Shown: positions 1-8,270, counted from the first letter of the stretch. The stretch: DNA of 64,000 nt from Caproicibacterium argilliputei (GCF_029211325.2 NZ_CP135996.1:1612001-1676000), one strand, 5' to 3'. Numbers and translations are program-made. The notes: generated by a model not told the origin, from the letters alone.

Positions 1-393
1 GAGTACGAATCCATGAAGGCCGAGATGATAAAGGTCGTCCTCGGCAAGAGTGATATGCCCAAGGATGTATTGTCGGAGGTTGTAAATGAGTGCCGCGATA
101 AGGTGATTGCCACCAGCGATCACCTGACCGCGTTAACGGCTGAGCTGGAGCGTGGCAACGCGAGGGTCAGCGAAATGAGGTCTGAGCTTTCCCGCATCCG
201 CACATGGTCGGAGATTTTCGATGGCAGCGATATGGAAGTCAAGAAGATGATCGCGAACTACATCATCAAGAGAGTCAACGTATTCAAAGGCTATAAACTG
301 GACATCGAGCTGAACCTGAATGTGCAGCAATTTCTGAATGGTCTTGACAGCATCAGCGGCAATGAAGAATCGCACCCTGCGGTGGCGTCGTAA
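1..393 (+). CDS. Serine recombinase, C-terminal part (gene enters from the left edge)
   Basis: The reading frame is open from base 1, so the Met at 13 is internal and only the last ~130 residues are present. The fragment has a charged helical stretch (about residues 30-70) with heptad-like Leu/Ile spacing, then a short beta-rich tail with the pattern 'IKRVNVFKGYKLDIELNL'. This is how large serine recombinases (integrases/transposases of ICEs, phages and Tn-like elements) end after their zinc-ribbon and coiled-coil region. The catalytic Ser domain would lie outside the window. The gene ends about 90 bp before a truncated tRNA-Ala, which fits the end of an integrated element. The family call rests on the tail only, so resolvase subtype is not decided. 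Confidence 0.6.
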   Translation, partial: EYESMKAEMIKVVLGKSDMPKDVLSEVVNECRDKVIATSDHLTALTAELERGNARVSEMRSELSRIRTWSEIFDGSDMEVKKMIANYIIKRVNVFKGYKLDIELNLNVQQFLNGLDSISGNEESHPAVAS

Positions 394-480
394 ATTACTA
401 CAGCTTCAATAAACTCTCTGCAGCTGAGTAAATATCTACATATGCGGGTTGGGTTTTGTGGTGGTGCACACCCGATACTT

Positions 481-540
481 TGGGAGAGCGCCACACTGGC
501 AGTGTGGAGGTCAGCGGTTCGAACCCGCTATGCTCCACCA
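481..540 (+). pseudogene. 3' fragment of tRNA-Ala(GGC); probable attachment-site remnant
   Basis: From the 3' side of the D-loop onward this is a perfect tRNA: D-stem 3' strand GAGC, anticodon stem CCACA/TGTGG around loop CTGGCAG (anticodon GGC, Ala), T arm AGCGG-TTCGAAC-CCGCT, acceptor 3' strand ATGCTCC, discriminator A and encoded CCA. U70 is in place for the Ala G3:U70 identity pair. The acceptor 5' strand, the D-stem 5' strand and half the D-loop are missing; the sequence before 481 cannot pair with ATGCTCC. Such 3' remnants are what integration into a tRNA gene leaves on one side, the intact copy being at the other end of the element. Confidence 0.85.
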
Positions 541-619
541 AATGGCCCAAAGACGAACACAGCAGAAAATGTGCGTTATCACTTCTTCCCCGGCGGTTTT
601 GCCGCGGCAATTTGATAAG

Positions 620-669
620 CATAAAAAAATATCGGCTTAGGAAAATTCCTGAGTCGATATTTTTTATGC
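620..669. terminator. Bidirectional rho-independent terminator
   Basis: A near-perfect inverted repeat of about 20 bp (AAAAAATATCG..CTTAGGAA / TTCCT.AG.CGATATTTTTT) with A-run and T-run flanks. It lies between the tRNA fragment and the 3' end of the minus-strand ugp operon, so it can stop transcription from both sides. Confidence 0.75.
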
Positions 670-693
670 TCGTGAAACACCTAACGCAAGCTG

Positions 694-1413
694 CTACCGA
701 ATGGCCCGCGCCAGCGCCGGATCATTCGTAATCACAGCATCCACCTTTTGCACGAACATCTCCTGCAAATCGTGCTCCTGATTAACTGTCCACGGACGCA
801 CCGCTATGCCAAGCGCATGGCACTGGCGAACTACATTCGCATCCTGAAGGACTTGATAATTTGGATGAACTGCATCCGCCGGCACCGCTTCTGCATAGTC
901 CCAAACATCCACCAGCGGTTCGCCATACAAAATTCCTGTCTGTATCTGTCCAGATCGGTGTTTTAACTCACGTAAAACATAATGATTAAACGAGGAATAA
1001 TAAACTTTTCCGCTCATTCCGTACTGTTCTTCCAACTCTAAAACTTTTGGAATTACCGCAAAGCCATTGTGATATGCATTTTCCTTTAACTCCACATTGA
1101 CGGTGAGATTCGTCTTTTGCAGCAGTGCATACACTTCTGCCAGTGTTGGAATTTTTATACCTGCAAAGCCCGCCTGCCCCATGGATGCATCCAAACCTTG
1201 CACCTGCTCCAGTGTCATCTCGTGCACGGCACCGCTTCCGTTCGTTGTGCGATCCACGGCATCATCATGAATCACCACAACCGATCCGTCTGCTGTCAAA
1301 TGCACATCCAACTCGACTCCATCTGCCCGCGCGGAAATCGCTTGCTCAAAAGCAGCCAGTGTATTTTCCGGTGCTGCGCAAGAAGCCCCGCGGTGCGCAA
1401 TAATTTGTGTCAT
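694..1413 (-). CDS. ugpQ: Glycerophosphodiester phosphodiesterase
   Basis: A 239-residue single-domain GDPD-family enzyme that hydrolyses glycerophosphodiesters to glycerol-3-phosphate and an alcohol. The catalytic entrance motif IAHRGA with PENTLAAF is at residues 4-22, and the metal-binding VELDVHLTADG followed by VIHDD is at about 34-52. Later 'NVELKE', 'SSFNHYVL' and 'AVRPWTVN' blocks match the TIM-barrel strands. There is no signal peptide, so it acts in the cytosol, as UgpQ does. It starts 14 bp after ugpB in the same direction and closes the glycerol-3-phosphate transport operon. That placement implies that imported diesters are cleaved inside the cell. The ribosome binding site AAGGAGG sits just before the ATG. 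Confidence 0.93.
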   Translation of the reverse strand: MTQIIAHRGASCAAPENTLAAFEQAISARADGVELDVHLTADGSVVVIHDDAVDRTTNGSGAVHEMTLEQVQGLDASMGQAGFAGIKIPTLAEVYALLQKTNLTVNVELKENAYHNGFAVIPKVLELEEQYGMSGKVYYSSFNHYVLRELKHRSGQIQTGILYGEPLVDVWDYAEAVPADAVHPNYQVLQDANVVRQCHALGIAVRPWTVNQEHDLQEMFVQKVDAVITNDPALARAIR

Positions 1414-1427
1414 TTTGCTTTTCCTCC

Positions 1428-2834
1428 TTAGCCGTTTGCAGCATTGTAATCCTGCAGTGCACTGTTGATACGGTCTGTCATATTCTTTAGTGTATCGCTT
1501 TCACTTTCCTGACCGTTCATCATTTTCTGCAATTCTTCCTCTTCAATTTTTCGCGCCTGTGTATAAACCGCGCACAAGCCGCCGATGGATTTTTCACTGG
1601 AAGCGTGCAGTTGATTGATGGCTACTTGAAACTGCGGATACTTCTTCACATTGTCCTTAAAGACCTGCTCGTCATAGGCCTTTGTGTTGACCGGAAAATA
1701 ACCGGTCTGCGTATTCCAATACGCCTGTTCTTTTGGCGAAACCAAATACTTGATGAATTTCCACTTTGCCTGCTGCACTTTTTCATCGCTGTTCTTCATC
1801 ATCCAAAGGGAGGCCCCGCCAACAGAAACGCCGCCGACAGAACGTTCATCAATTCCCGGAAAATATGCGGCACCAAGTTCAAACTTTCCGTTAATGCCTT
1901 TCAGCAAGCTGGCCAAACTGGCGGTGCTGTTGGTATACATAGCCAATTTTCCATTGACAAAGGCAGAGTCGGCACTGTCGCTTTTCAGCGCATAAGCGGG
2001 CATCGCCCCACTTGTGATTAGTTTATGATAGGCACTGATAAAAGCCTGCCCACCACCATTGGAATCAAAAGCGACTTTGGTTGGCGCCGCCTGCCGACCG
2101 TTTCCATTGTCAAAGGACGGCAGATTCATTTTATTCAGTGATTCATCCAGCCACCAGCCGTACACAAACATTCCAATAGTTCCTTGCGTCACATTTCCAG
2201 AAGCATCCTTTTTCGTGAGTTTCGGCGCAAGCGCTGCAATTTCTGAAAGAGTTTTTGGCACCTCTGTAATGCCAGCTTTCTTAAAAAGGTCTTTATTGTA
2301 GTACAAAATAGGAGTAGACGAATTAAACGGCATGGAATGCAGCTTTCCGCCTACAGTATAGTAAGCGGCAATGTTTTTGTCAATCTGCTGCAAATCCCAA
2401 TGGTCATTCTCCGCATAGTCTTGTACCGTGTCGGTAAAACCGCTGTCAATCAAGTAACGGGTGCCCAATTCATAGCTCTGCAAAATGTCAGGCCCATTTT
2501 TTGCGACCATCGCGCTTTTAAATTTGTTCAGGGCGGTGTCGTAGTCGCCCTGATAGACTGCCTTGACCTGAATTTTTCCGCGATTTTCCTGATTAAAGTC
2601 GCTCACCATCTTTTCCAAAGCTTTTCCGTTGGTTCCTCCCATGGAATGCCAGAAAACGAGTTGGACTCCTCCGTTGTCTTTTGTATCTGCTGTTTCTGCG
2701 CTTTGCACAGTTGTTGCCGATGCCGTGGTTACCTTCTCTGCACTGCTGCTTCCTCCTAGGGCGGTACAGCCGGTTCCGGCGACCGCAAAAGCGCAAAGTA
2801 CAGAAAGCAGCGCGGTTCGTTTGTTCGTTTTCAT
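1428..2834 (-). CDS. ugpB: Glycerol-3-phosphate-type ABC transporter substrate-binding lipoprotein
   Basis: A 468-residue extracellular solute-binding protein of family 1. The N-terminus is a lipoprotein signal: MKTNKR, a hydrophobic core and a lipobox ending in GTG-Cys near residue 23. The start was set at the ATG at 2834 because GGAGGG lies 7 nt upstream; a longer frame to 2873 has no ribosome binding site. The mature part begins with a low-complexity Ser/Thr/Ala linker, then 'VQLVFWHSMGG' and 'GDYDTALNKFKSAM..GPDILQSYELGTRY', which resemble UgpB more than sugar binders. The neighbouring GDPD gene supports glycerol-3-phosphate or glycerophosphodiesters as ligand. The ligand itself is inferred, not proven. 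Confidence 0.88.
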   Translation of the reverse strand: MKTNKRTALLSVLCAFAVAGTGCTALGGSSSAEKVTTASATTVQSAETADTKDNGGVQLVFWHSMGGTNGKALEKMVSDFNQENRGKIQVKAVYQGDYDTALNKFKSAMVAKNGPDILQSYELGTRYLIDSGFTDTVQDYAENDHWDLQQIDKNIAAYYTVGGKLHSMPFNSSTPILYYNKDLFKKAGITEVPKTLSEIAALAPKLTKKDASGNVTQGTIGMFVYGWWLDESLNKMNLPSFDNGNGRQAAPTKVAFDSNGGGQAFISAYHKLITSGAMPAYALKSDSADSAFVNGKLAMYTNSTASLASLLKGINGKFELGAAYFPGIDERSVGGVSVGGASLWMMKNSDEKVQQAKWKFIKYLVSPKEQAYWNTQTGYFPVNTKAYDEQVFKDNVKKYPQFQVAINQLHASSEKSIGGLCAVYTQARKIEEEELQKMMNGQESESDTLKNMTDRINSALQDYNAANG

Positions 2835-2880
2835 GTTTTTACCCTCCAAATTTAATTTCAACATATTTACCAAGTATGCC

Positions 2881-3711
2881 TTACCCTTTTACCGCACCGG
2901 ACATCATCCCCTCGACCAGTTGCTTATGCCCGAAAAGGAACACCAGTAAAGAGGGCAGCGTGATTAACGCAATGCTGGCAAGAACCAATCCCAGCGATAA
3001 TGTAGAATCCGCATCCTGCAGGGAATTGATGCCGACCTGCACCACGCGCATTTCATCCTTGCTGGTTACCAAAAGAGGCCACATATACATACCCCAAGAG
3101 CTCAAAAAAGAGGTCACGCCGAATGCCGCAGCAACAGGACGTGCCAGCGGCGCGGCAATTTGCCACAAGAAACGGCTTTCCCCACATCCATCCATCATGG
3201 CTGCCTCCCGAATTTCTTGAGCAACTGTGAGAAAATGCTGACGAAACAGGAAAATACCAAGTGCAGATGCCGCAAAGGGCAAAATCAAGACCTGATAAGT
3301 ATCCAGCCAATGCCATGAGCTGACTTGCAGATAATTGGCAACGATCGTCGTTTCTCCCGGCATCATCATGGTAGAGAGAAAAATCAGGAAAAGCACTTTC
3401 TTTCCTGTGAAATTCAAAAATGCAAATGCATACGCAGCCAGCAAAGATGTCAGCGTTTGCAAAATCAGAATACCAAACGCAACCAATACCGTGTTGAGAA
3501 ACTGCCGCACCAACATGGTCTGCGTCAACGCCTTGAATAAATTGTCAAAGGAAACCGCACGTGGAATCAACCGAATATTTGTAGAAAGAATATCGGCATC
3601 AGGCGTTATACTCATCACCAGCATATAGTAAAACGGAAAAACCAGAAAAACTGCCAGCAGAGCGGTCAGCACCCACAACCCGCTTTTTTTGAAAAATGCC
3701 GCTTTGCTCAT
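2881..3711 (-). CDS. ugpE: Carbohydrate/G3P ABC transporter permease, MalG/UgpE type
   Basis: A 276-residue inner-membrane permease with about six hydrophobic segments. The cytoplasmic coupling helix motif is 'EIREAAMMDGCGESRFLWQI..PLARP' (the EAA loop, about residues 165-190). It pairs with the product of the preceding gene; the two reading frames overlap by 4 bp (ATGA), indicating translational coupling. The N-terminal Lys/Phe-rich leader and the 'FPFYYMLVMS' block are typical of the MalG-like partner. With UgpA it would form the channel for UgpB-delivered substrate. Confidence 0.88.
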   Translation of the reverse strand: MSKAAFFKKSGLWVLTALLAVFLVFPFYYMLVMSITPDADILSTNIRLIPRAVSFDNLFKALTQTMLVRQFLNTVLVAFGILILQTLTSLLAAYAFAFLNFTGKKVLFLIFLSTMMMPGETTIVANYLQVSSWHWLDTYQVLILPFAASALGIFLFRQHFLTVAQEIREAAMMDGCGESRFLWQIAAPLARPVAAAFGVTSFLSSWGMYMWPLLVTSKDEMRVVQVGINSLQDADSTLSLGLVLASIALITLPSLLVFLFGHKQLVEGMMSGAVKG

Positions 3712-4646
3712 TCGTAATGCACCATCCTTTTTTCATTTTTAAACTGAATCAGCGTAATGACAAAAATGATTGCGAATAGCAGCACGGACTGCGCGGCGGC
3801 AGGGCCAAACCGAAAATTGAAAAACGCATCGCGATAAATACTGTAAACCATCACACTGGTGGCATTACCCGGCCCCCCCTGCGTAATTACCTGCACCTGT
3901 GTAAATGCCTGAAACGCGGCAATGATATCGGTAATCAGCACAAAGAAAACCATTGGCGACAGGCAGGGCAGTGTTATGTGTAAAATCTTTACAAATCCCC
4001 CGGCGCCGTCAACTTCCGCACTCTCCAGCAGTTCTTTCGGTACATTTTTTAAACCAGCGTAGAGGTACAAAAAATTACTGCCGGACATCATCCACACCGT
4101 AATTGCCGCCACCGTGTACAGTGCAATGTTTGGATCTGAAAACCATCGAATATCCGTATGCAGTAGCTTATTGACAATCCCCATAGTCGGATCAAACATC
4201 TTTTCAAACAGCAGTGAAACCGAACCCGCCGCAGCAGCAACAGGCATAGTAAACAGCATGGGGAACATTCGGAACCCGCGCCCTTTGATATTGGCCAGGT
4301 TGGCTGTCAAAAATCCCAGGAACAGCGAAAAGACAATAACGATTCCTGCAAACAAAAACGTATTCTGCATAACCTGTCGATAATTTTCCGAAAGAAACAG
4401 CATCGTAAAATTTTTTAGACCGCGAAATGCCTTTGCGCGACCTTCACTGTCAGTCAGAAAAAAACTTAAATACAGCGTTCGGAAAAACGGAAAGAATTGA
4501 AAAACGGCAAAACAGAGAAATGCCGGCAGCAGGCACAAGTAGGGAAATAAAAATTTAGTCCATTTTTTGCGCGCTTGCTTTGCCGCCATCCGCGCAGCGG
4601 GCTTTGCCTGCTGCAACATCAGCTTTGCTTCCATTGAGTTCTGCAT
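3708..4646 (-). CDS. ugpA: Carbohydrate/G3P ABC transporter permease, MalF/UgpA type
   Basis: A 312-residue membrane permease and first gene of the operon. The ATG at 4646 is chosen because AAAGGAG is 8 nt upstream; the frame extends 12 codons further without a site. The basic N-terminus is followed by six transmembrane helices. The EAA-loop motif is 'PKELLESAEVDGAGGFVKILHITLP' in spirit (near residues 203-228), and 'TQGGPGNATSVMVYSIYRDAF' lies towards the C-terminus, both shared by UgpA/LacF-like proteins. No ATP-binding subunit (UgpC) is encoded here, so the complex probably borrows a shared MsmX-like ATPase from elsewhere in the genome (inference). Confidence 0.88.
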   Translation of the reverse strand: MQNSMEAKLMLQQAKPAARMAAKQARKKWTKFLFPYLCLLPAFLCFAVFQFFPFFRTLYLSFFLTDSEGRAKAFRGLKNFTMLFLSENYRQVMQNTFLFAGIVIVFSLFLGFLTANLANIKGRGFRMFPMLFTMPVAAAAGSVSLLFEKMFDPTMGIVNKLLHTDIRWFSDPNIALYTVAAITVWMMSGSNFLYLYAGLKNVPKELLESAEVDGAGGFVKILHITLPCLSPMVFFVLITDIIAAFQAFTQVQVITQGGPGNATSVMVYSIYRDAFFNFRFGPAAAQSVLLFAIIFVITLIQFKNEKRMVHYE

Positions 4647-4762
4647 GAAGTGATTCTCCTTTCTTAACGCAAGAACTGCCAACGTGTTTTATTTTAGCAA
4701 ACTGAACCGCTGTGTGGATTACAGAAACCTTTTATTTTTGTAAAAAGGAAATTAAATTGCGC

Positions 4763-4812
4763 ACAAAAAATCCCTCGGAAGGGCAGCCAACGTCTTCTGC
4801 ACCCTTCAGGGG
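4763..4812 (-). terminator. Rho-independent terminator of the chemoreceptor remnant
   Basis: On the minus strand an imperfect hairpin (CCCCTGAAGGG..GCAG / CTGCCCTTCCGAGGG) runs into ATTTTTTG. It lies 18 bp past the stop of the minus-strand chemoreceptor pseudogene, so it is probably that gene's original terminator. Confidence 0.5.
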
Positions 4813-4829
4813 TTTATTAAGAACCATTC

Positions 4830-5030
4830 TTAGTCACTTGCATTTTCTTCAAAATGAAACGCGGTTACCATACGATTTAAAACTTGTGTTTGATTGAGCA
4901 GTTCCTCACTGGCTGCCGCGCTTTCCTCTGCAACAAAAGAGAAACCCTTTCCCGCATCGCCGGCACGCGCCGCTTCTACCGTTGCGTTGAGTTCCAAAAT
5001 GTTCGTTTAGGAAGCAATATCGTCAATCAT
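4830..5030 (-). pseudogene. Methyl-accepting chemotaxis protein, collapsed C-terminal remnant
   Basis: Translating the minus strand from 5030 gives [27 protein letters not shown], then [12 protein letters not shown], then [13 protein letters not shown], ending ..FEENASD-stop at 4830. The first part is the hyper-conserved signalling hairpin tip of chemoreceptors (IDDIAxQTNxLxLNAxIEAARAG). The last part is the extreme C-terminal 'ESAAASEEL' segment, which in intact receptors lies roughly 100 or more residues later. An in-frame TAA replaces the expected Gln codon (5007-5009), and the intervening helix is deleted. The N-terminal sensor and HAMP regions are absent. The ORF is therefore dead and only partly present. 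Confidence 0.82.
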
Positions 5031-5035
5031 CAAGT

Positions 5036-5680
5036 ATGTATTGTAATCTAAACTGCAAATTCTGTTTTCTTGAAAGCAAGAAAGATATGACTATATACGA
5101 TGCTCAACAATGGGGAAAACTAATATCGTATGCTAAAAAACATGGTACGTTAAGTATTTCAATTTTGGGTGGAGAATCAGCACTTTATTTTGACATTGAT
5201 GCCTTATTAACCAAATGCGACCAGTTAAAAATAAACACTGTAATGACAACGAATTGTCTATGCTTAAGAAAAAGCACGAAACAAATATTATTGAATTCAA
5301 ATACATAACACCTGTAATCTCTTTGCAATCATTGGATAATCTTAACTATCAATTAATGGGATGTGATTTTATAGACGAATGTATAGCACACAAAAAAGAT
5401 GTTCATATAAATAGCGTATATACACTCCAATCTTTAAGAACGAATTTTGAAAGTATATAATTATTGTGTAGAAAAAGGTATTTCTAGATATTCCGTTGCT
5501 AATTATTCTAATATTAAAAATAATCCAAACATGCAATGTGCTCATACACTTCTTGAGATATCACAATTGGACAAGCAAGTAAAGCAATATATTGCCGCAA
5601 CTTATGGAAATCAAAAATCATTGCCAACATTTTCGGTTGAAGGTTGTATAAGGAACCTGCCTTTTGGAGCTTTCATAAAA
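5036..5680 (+). pseudogene. Radical SAM enzyme remnant with compensating frameshifts
   Basis: The first segment starts in mid-domain with MYCNLNCKFCFLES, a CxxxCxxC radical SAM [4Fe-4S] motif, followed by 'SISILGGESAL', the GGE glycine-rich SAM-binding motif. The frame is lost near 5250-5270 and continues in frame 1 ('TPVISLQSLDNLNYQLMGCDF'), then returns to frame 2 near 5440 ('YNYCVEKGISRYSVANYSN'). The tail contains Cys residues ('MQCAHTLLE', 'FSVEGCIRN') that could belong to an auxiliary-cluster (SPASM-like) region. The stretch is visibly more A+T-rich than the flanks, which suggests transfer. The N-terminal residues normally before the Cys motif are missing, and the remnant abuts the chemoreceptor fragment. 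Substrate cannot be told; peptide-modifying maturases are one possibility. Confidence 0.65.
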
Positions 5681-6251
5681 AAGCACTGCTGCATATTCAG
5701 AACTGTCCAAGCTTATGCAATGTTCTATTGTTAATGACCGTATGTACACTTACCATTATGACGGTAAATTCTTATACGCAGCCGCTTTTATTATCCAAAG
5801 GAATGAACCTAAAGCTGCTCGGATTCCTGATGCTCGGATACAATTTTCTAATGGCTCTGGGTGCGAATATTTCCAAAAAATACAGGTTCCGCATATGCAC
5901 TATCTTATTGCCATTACACTTGGCCTCTGTACGGTGTGCAGTGGGATTTTTAGCTTACCCGGCAGCATCGCAGTTCTTGCTGTCTACCGTTTTTCCAATG
6001 GAATGCTTTGGCCGATTTTAACTAAGAAATCTAACCGCCTTTTGAAATCGGAAATCAGGGCAACAGTGATGTCGTACCAGAGTATGGCCACCAGTATTCT
6101 CAGCATTTTGGCAGACCCAATCATAGGAGTTGCGTTGGATCGGCAGAAAATCGGGCGATTCTATGCCGTATTTGGCGGTATAGCTATCCTCATAATAGCC
6201 GTTCTGTGGATATACTCCTTCCGGCAGAAAAACCGCTTGACGGAAAATTAA
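5660..6251 (+). pseudogene. MFS transporter, C-terminal half, frameshifted
   Basis: From about 5665 the frame reads 'FHKKALLHIQNCPSL', a transmembrane helix ('VLLLMTVCTLTIMTV'), then 'SYTQPLLLSKGMNLKLLGF' and another helix, as in the start of the second half of a major facilitator exporter. Near 5895 the frame shifts by one and continues with 'YLIAITLGLCTVCSGIF', 'VYRFSNGMLWPILTKKSNRL', 'RATVMSYQSMATSILSI' and 'ADPIIGVALDRQ', ending with a basic tail at 6251. These are typical helices 9-12 of drug-efflux-type MFS proteins. The first half is absent, replaced by the radical SAM remnant. The fragment is not expected to make a functional transporter. Confidence 0.72.
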
Positions 6252-6296
6252 AAACAGCGTCTGGAACACAAAATGCGTTTCAGACGCTGCTTTTCC
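6251..6296. terminator. Rho-independent terminator
   Basis: CAGCGTCTG (6255-6263) pairs with CAGACGCTG (6281-6289) and is followed by CTTTTCC on the plus strand. It begins at the stop of the MFS remnant and separates it from convergent asnB. Confidence 0.8.
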
Positions 6297-6317
6297 TATC
6301 CGGCTATTTTTATAGCG

Positions 6318-8153
6318 CTACATAATCCGAACGTGGTTCTCTTTCATCCACCAGTGAATCTGCAAAAGATAGGCAAAGATTTGCGGCACACGCATCAGCT
6401 GCCCATACCATGGCTCTTTCAAATCGTTGGGATGCTCCGCAAGGTCACGCAGCCGGTCAAAGTCCAATAAATCTTTAAGCGGACTCCCCTCCTCCATCGC
6501 CTGCAGGAACAGCGCCATGACGCGGTCAAAGTAAACCGGGCTGAACGTGCGCGGGTACGGACTCTTTTTTCGCCATGCAATCCGCTCCGGCAGCAGATCG
6601 CTGAATGCTTCGCGCAGGATGCCCTTTTCCCTGCCGTGCAGACTCTTTAACTCCCACGGCAGATTATAAGCGTACTCCACCAGGCGGTGATCACAGAACG
6701 GCACACGCATTTCCACCCCGCTGTACATCGACATTCGATCTTTTCTCGTTAAAAGCGTCTGCATAAACCAATCGGTGTTGAGCCGGAACATCTCCCGCAT
6801 CCGCGCTTCCTTTTTGCTTTCATCGGGCAGTTTATCCGTATCTGCCAGCGTTTTTAGATACTCGGCGCGCACATACTCGGCACTATCCCCTTTGAGCACA
6901 TCTGGCTGCAAAATGCTCTTGCGCAAATTAACTGAGCGCGACCATGGGAAGGTGTCTTCAAACAGGATTTCTTCCCGATGGTACCATGGATATCCTCCGA
7001 AAATTTCATCTGCGCACTCACCGGAAAGTCCCACGGTATAATCCGGCTTAATCGCACGGCAAAATAGCAGCAGAGAGGAATCAATATCTGCCATACCAGG
7101 ATAATCCCGCGCACGCACCGCATCCACCAGTGCATCAGCCTGCGCCGCATTTTCCAGAACAATGTTATGATGGTCAGAGCCAATCGCCTCCGCCATTTCC
7201 CCGATAAACTCACTGTCCGGCGCCGGCTGAAACAGATTGCGCTGAAAATATTTTGCATTGTCAATATAATCTACAGAATAGGTAGAAAGCCTGCGTCCCT
7301 GCTCCTTGTACTCTTGCGCAGCCACGGCGGAAATAATGGAGCTGTCCAAACCGCCGGAAAGCAACGTGCACAGCGGTACATCCGAAACCAGCTGGCGGCG
7401 GATGCTGTCAATCAGAAGGCTGCGCACGTGCGCAACGGATGTCTTCTCATCTTCTGTATGTTCCCGCGCCGTTAATTTCCACCAGCGCCGAACCTGCGGT
7501 GCCTGCCCCTTCCGGTAAGTCAGGCAGCACCCCGGCGCCAGTTCCTGCATCCCCCGGTAAACCGCTTTGCCGGGGATGGCACCCGGCCCCAAAAGAAAAA
7601 TCTGGTTGAGGCCTTGCGAATCGACAATCGGTTCTACCAAAGGGTTGGCAAGCAGCGCTTTGATTTCCGAGCCGAAAAGAAACCCGTCTGAGTACGCATA
7701 ATAATAAAACGGCTTTACCCCCAAACGGTCGCGCGCGGCAAACAGCCGCTGTGCATTTTTTTCCCAGACAGCAAAAGCAAAAATGCCGTTCAGTTCCTGC
7801 AGACAGTTCTCCCCCCACATTCCATACGCTTGCAGCAAAACTTCCGTGTCACTGTGCGACTGAAACCGGCACCCCAGCGCTTCCAAACGCTGCCGCAGGT
7901 CATCAGTATTGTAAAGCTCCCCGTTGTAAACCAGGACGTACGTTTCCTCCTCGGTGTGCGCCTGCATTGGCTGATGGCCGTTTTCCGGGTCGACCACTGC
8001 CAGCCGCCGGTGCAGCAGGCAGGCGTTCGGCTCCATATACTGGCCGTGGTCATCCGGCCCGCGGCGCTCCAGAGTTCGGGACATCGCATCCAGTGCCGTC
8101 TGCTGGTCCGGCAGATACCGCTGTGAATCAATCCATCCGGCAATTCCACACAT
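6318..8153 (-). CDS. asnB: Asparagine synthase (glutamine-hydrolysing)
   Basis: A 611-residue class II amidotransferase that makes asparagine from aspartate, ATP and glutamine. The N-terminal nucleophile Cys2 (MCGIAGW) starts the glutaminase domain; 'RRGPDDHGQY', 'LLHRRLAVVDPENGHQPM' and 'YNGELYN' (about residues 30-100) are its conserved blocks. The synthetase domain has the PP-loop 'LLSGGLDSSII' near 265. The region 'GLSGECADEIFGGYPW' near 380 and 'TLLTRKDRMSMYSGVEMRVPFCDHRL' near 465 are also canonical. Length fits the AsnB/AsnO type. GGAAAGGGG precedes the ATG. It stands alone between a convergent pseudogene and the coat gene terminator. No T-box leader was recognised upstream. Confidence 0.95.
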   Translation of the reverse strand: MCGIAGWIDSQRYLPDQQTALDAMSRTLERRGPDDHGQYMEPNACLLHRRLAVVDPENGHQPMQAHTEEETYVLVYNGELYNTDDLRQRLEALGCRFQSHSDTEVLLQAYGMWGENCLQELNGIFAFAVWEKNAQRLFAARDRLGVKPFYYYAYSDGFLFGSEIKALLANPLVEPIVDSQGLNQIFLLGPGAIPGKAVYRGMQELAPGCCLTYRKGQAPQVRRWWKLTAREHTEDEKTSVAHVRSLLIDSIRRQLVSDVPLCTLLSGGLDSSIISAVAAQEYKEQGRRLSTYSVDYIDNAKYFQRNLFQPAPDSEFIGEMAEAIGSDHHNIVLENAAQADALVDAVRARDYPGMADIDSSLLLFCRAIKPDYTVGLSGECADEIFGGYPWYHREEILFEDTFPWSRSVNLRKSILQPDVLKGDSAEYVRAEYLKTLADTDKLPDESKKEARMREMFRLNTDWFMQTLLTRKDRMSMYSGVEMRVPFCDHRLVEYAYNLPWELKSLHGREKGILREAFSDLLPERIAWRKKSPYPRTFSPVYFDRVMALFLQAMEEGSPLKDLLDFDRLRDLAEHPNDLKEPWYGQLMRVPQIFAYLLQIHWWMKENHVRIM

Positions 8154-8224
8154 TTTGTTTACCCCTTTCCGCTTTGTTTCTTTGCTAGAATATGCGTAAT
8201 AGATTCCGCTTGTGCATTTACAGT

Positions 8225-8266
8225 AAAAAGCCGAGGCAACTGAAGGAAAAGGTTGCTTCGGCTTTT
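8225..8266 (-). terminator. Terminator of the coat protein gene pair
   Basis: AAAAGCCGA.GCAAC pairs with GTTGC.TCGGCTTTT across an 11-nt loop. On the minus strand it ends in a T run 5 bp after the stop of the CotF-like gene at 8271. Confidence 0.8.
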
Positions 8267-8270
8267 GTTT

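Noticed and set aside
449..540. Complete tRNA-Ala gene
   Set aside because: The 5' acceptor strand and half of the D arm are missing; upstream bases do not pair with ATGCTCC.
8154..8225. T-box leader for asnB
   Set aside because: Only ~70 nt separate asnB from the next terminator, too short for a T-box, and no specifier or T-box sequence was seen.
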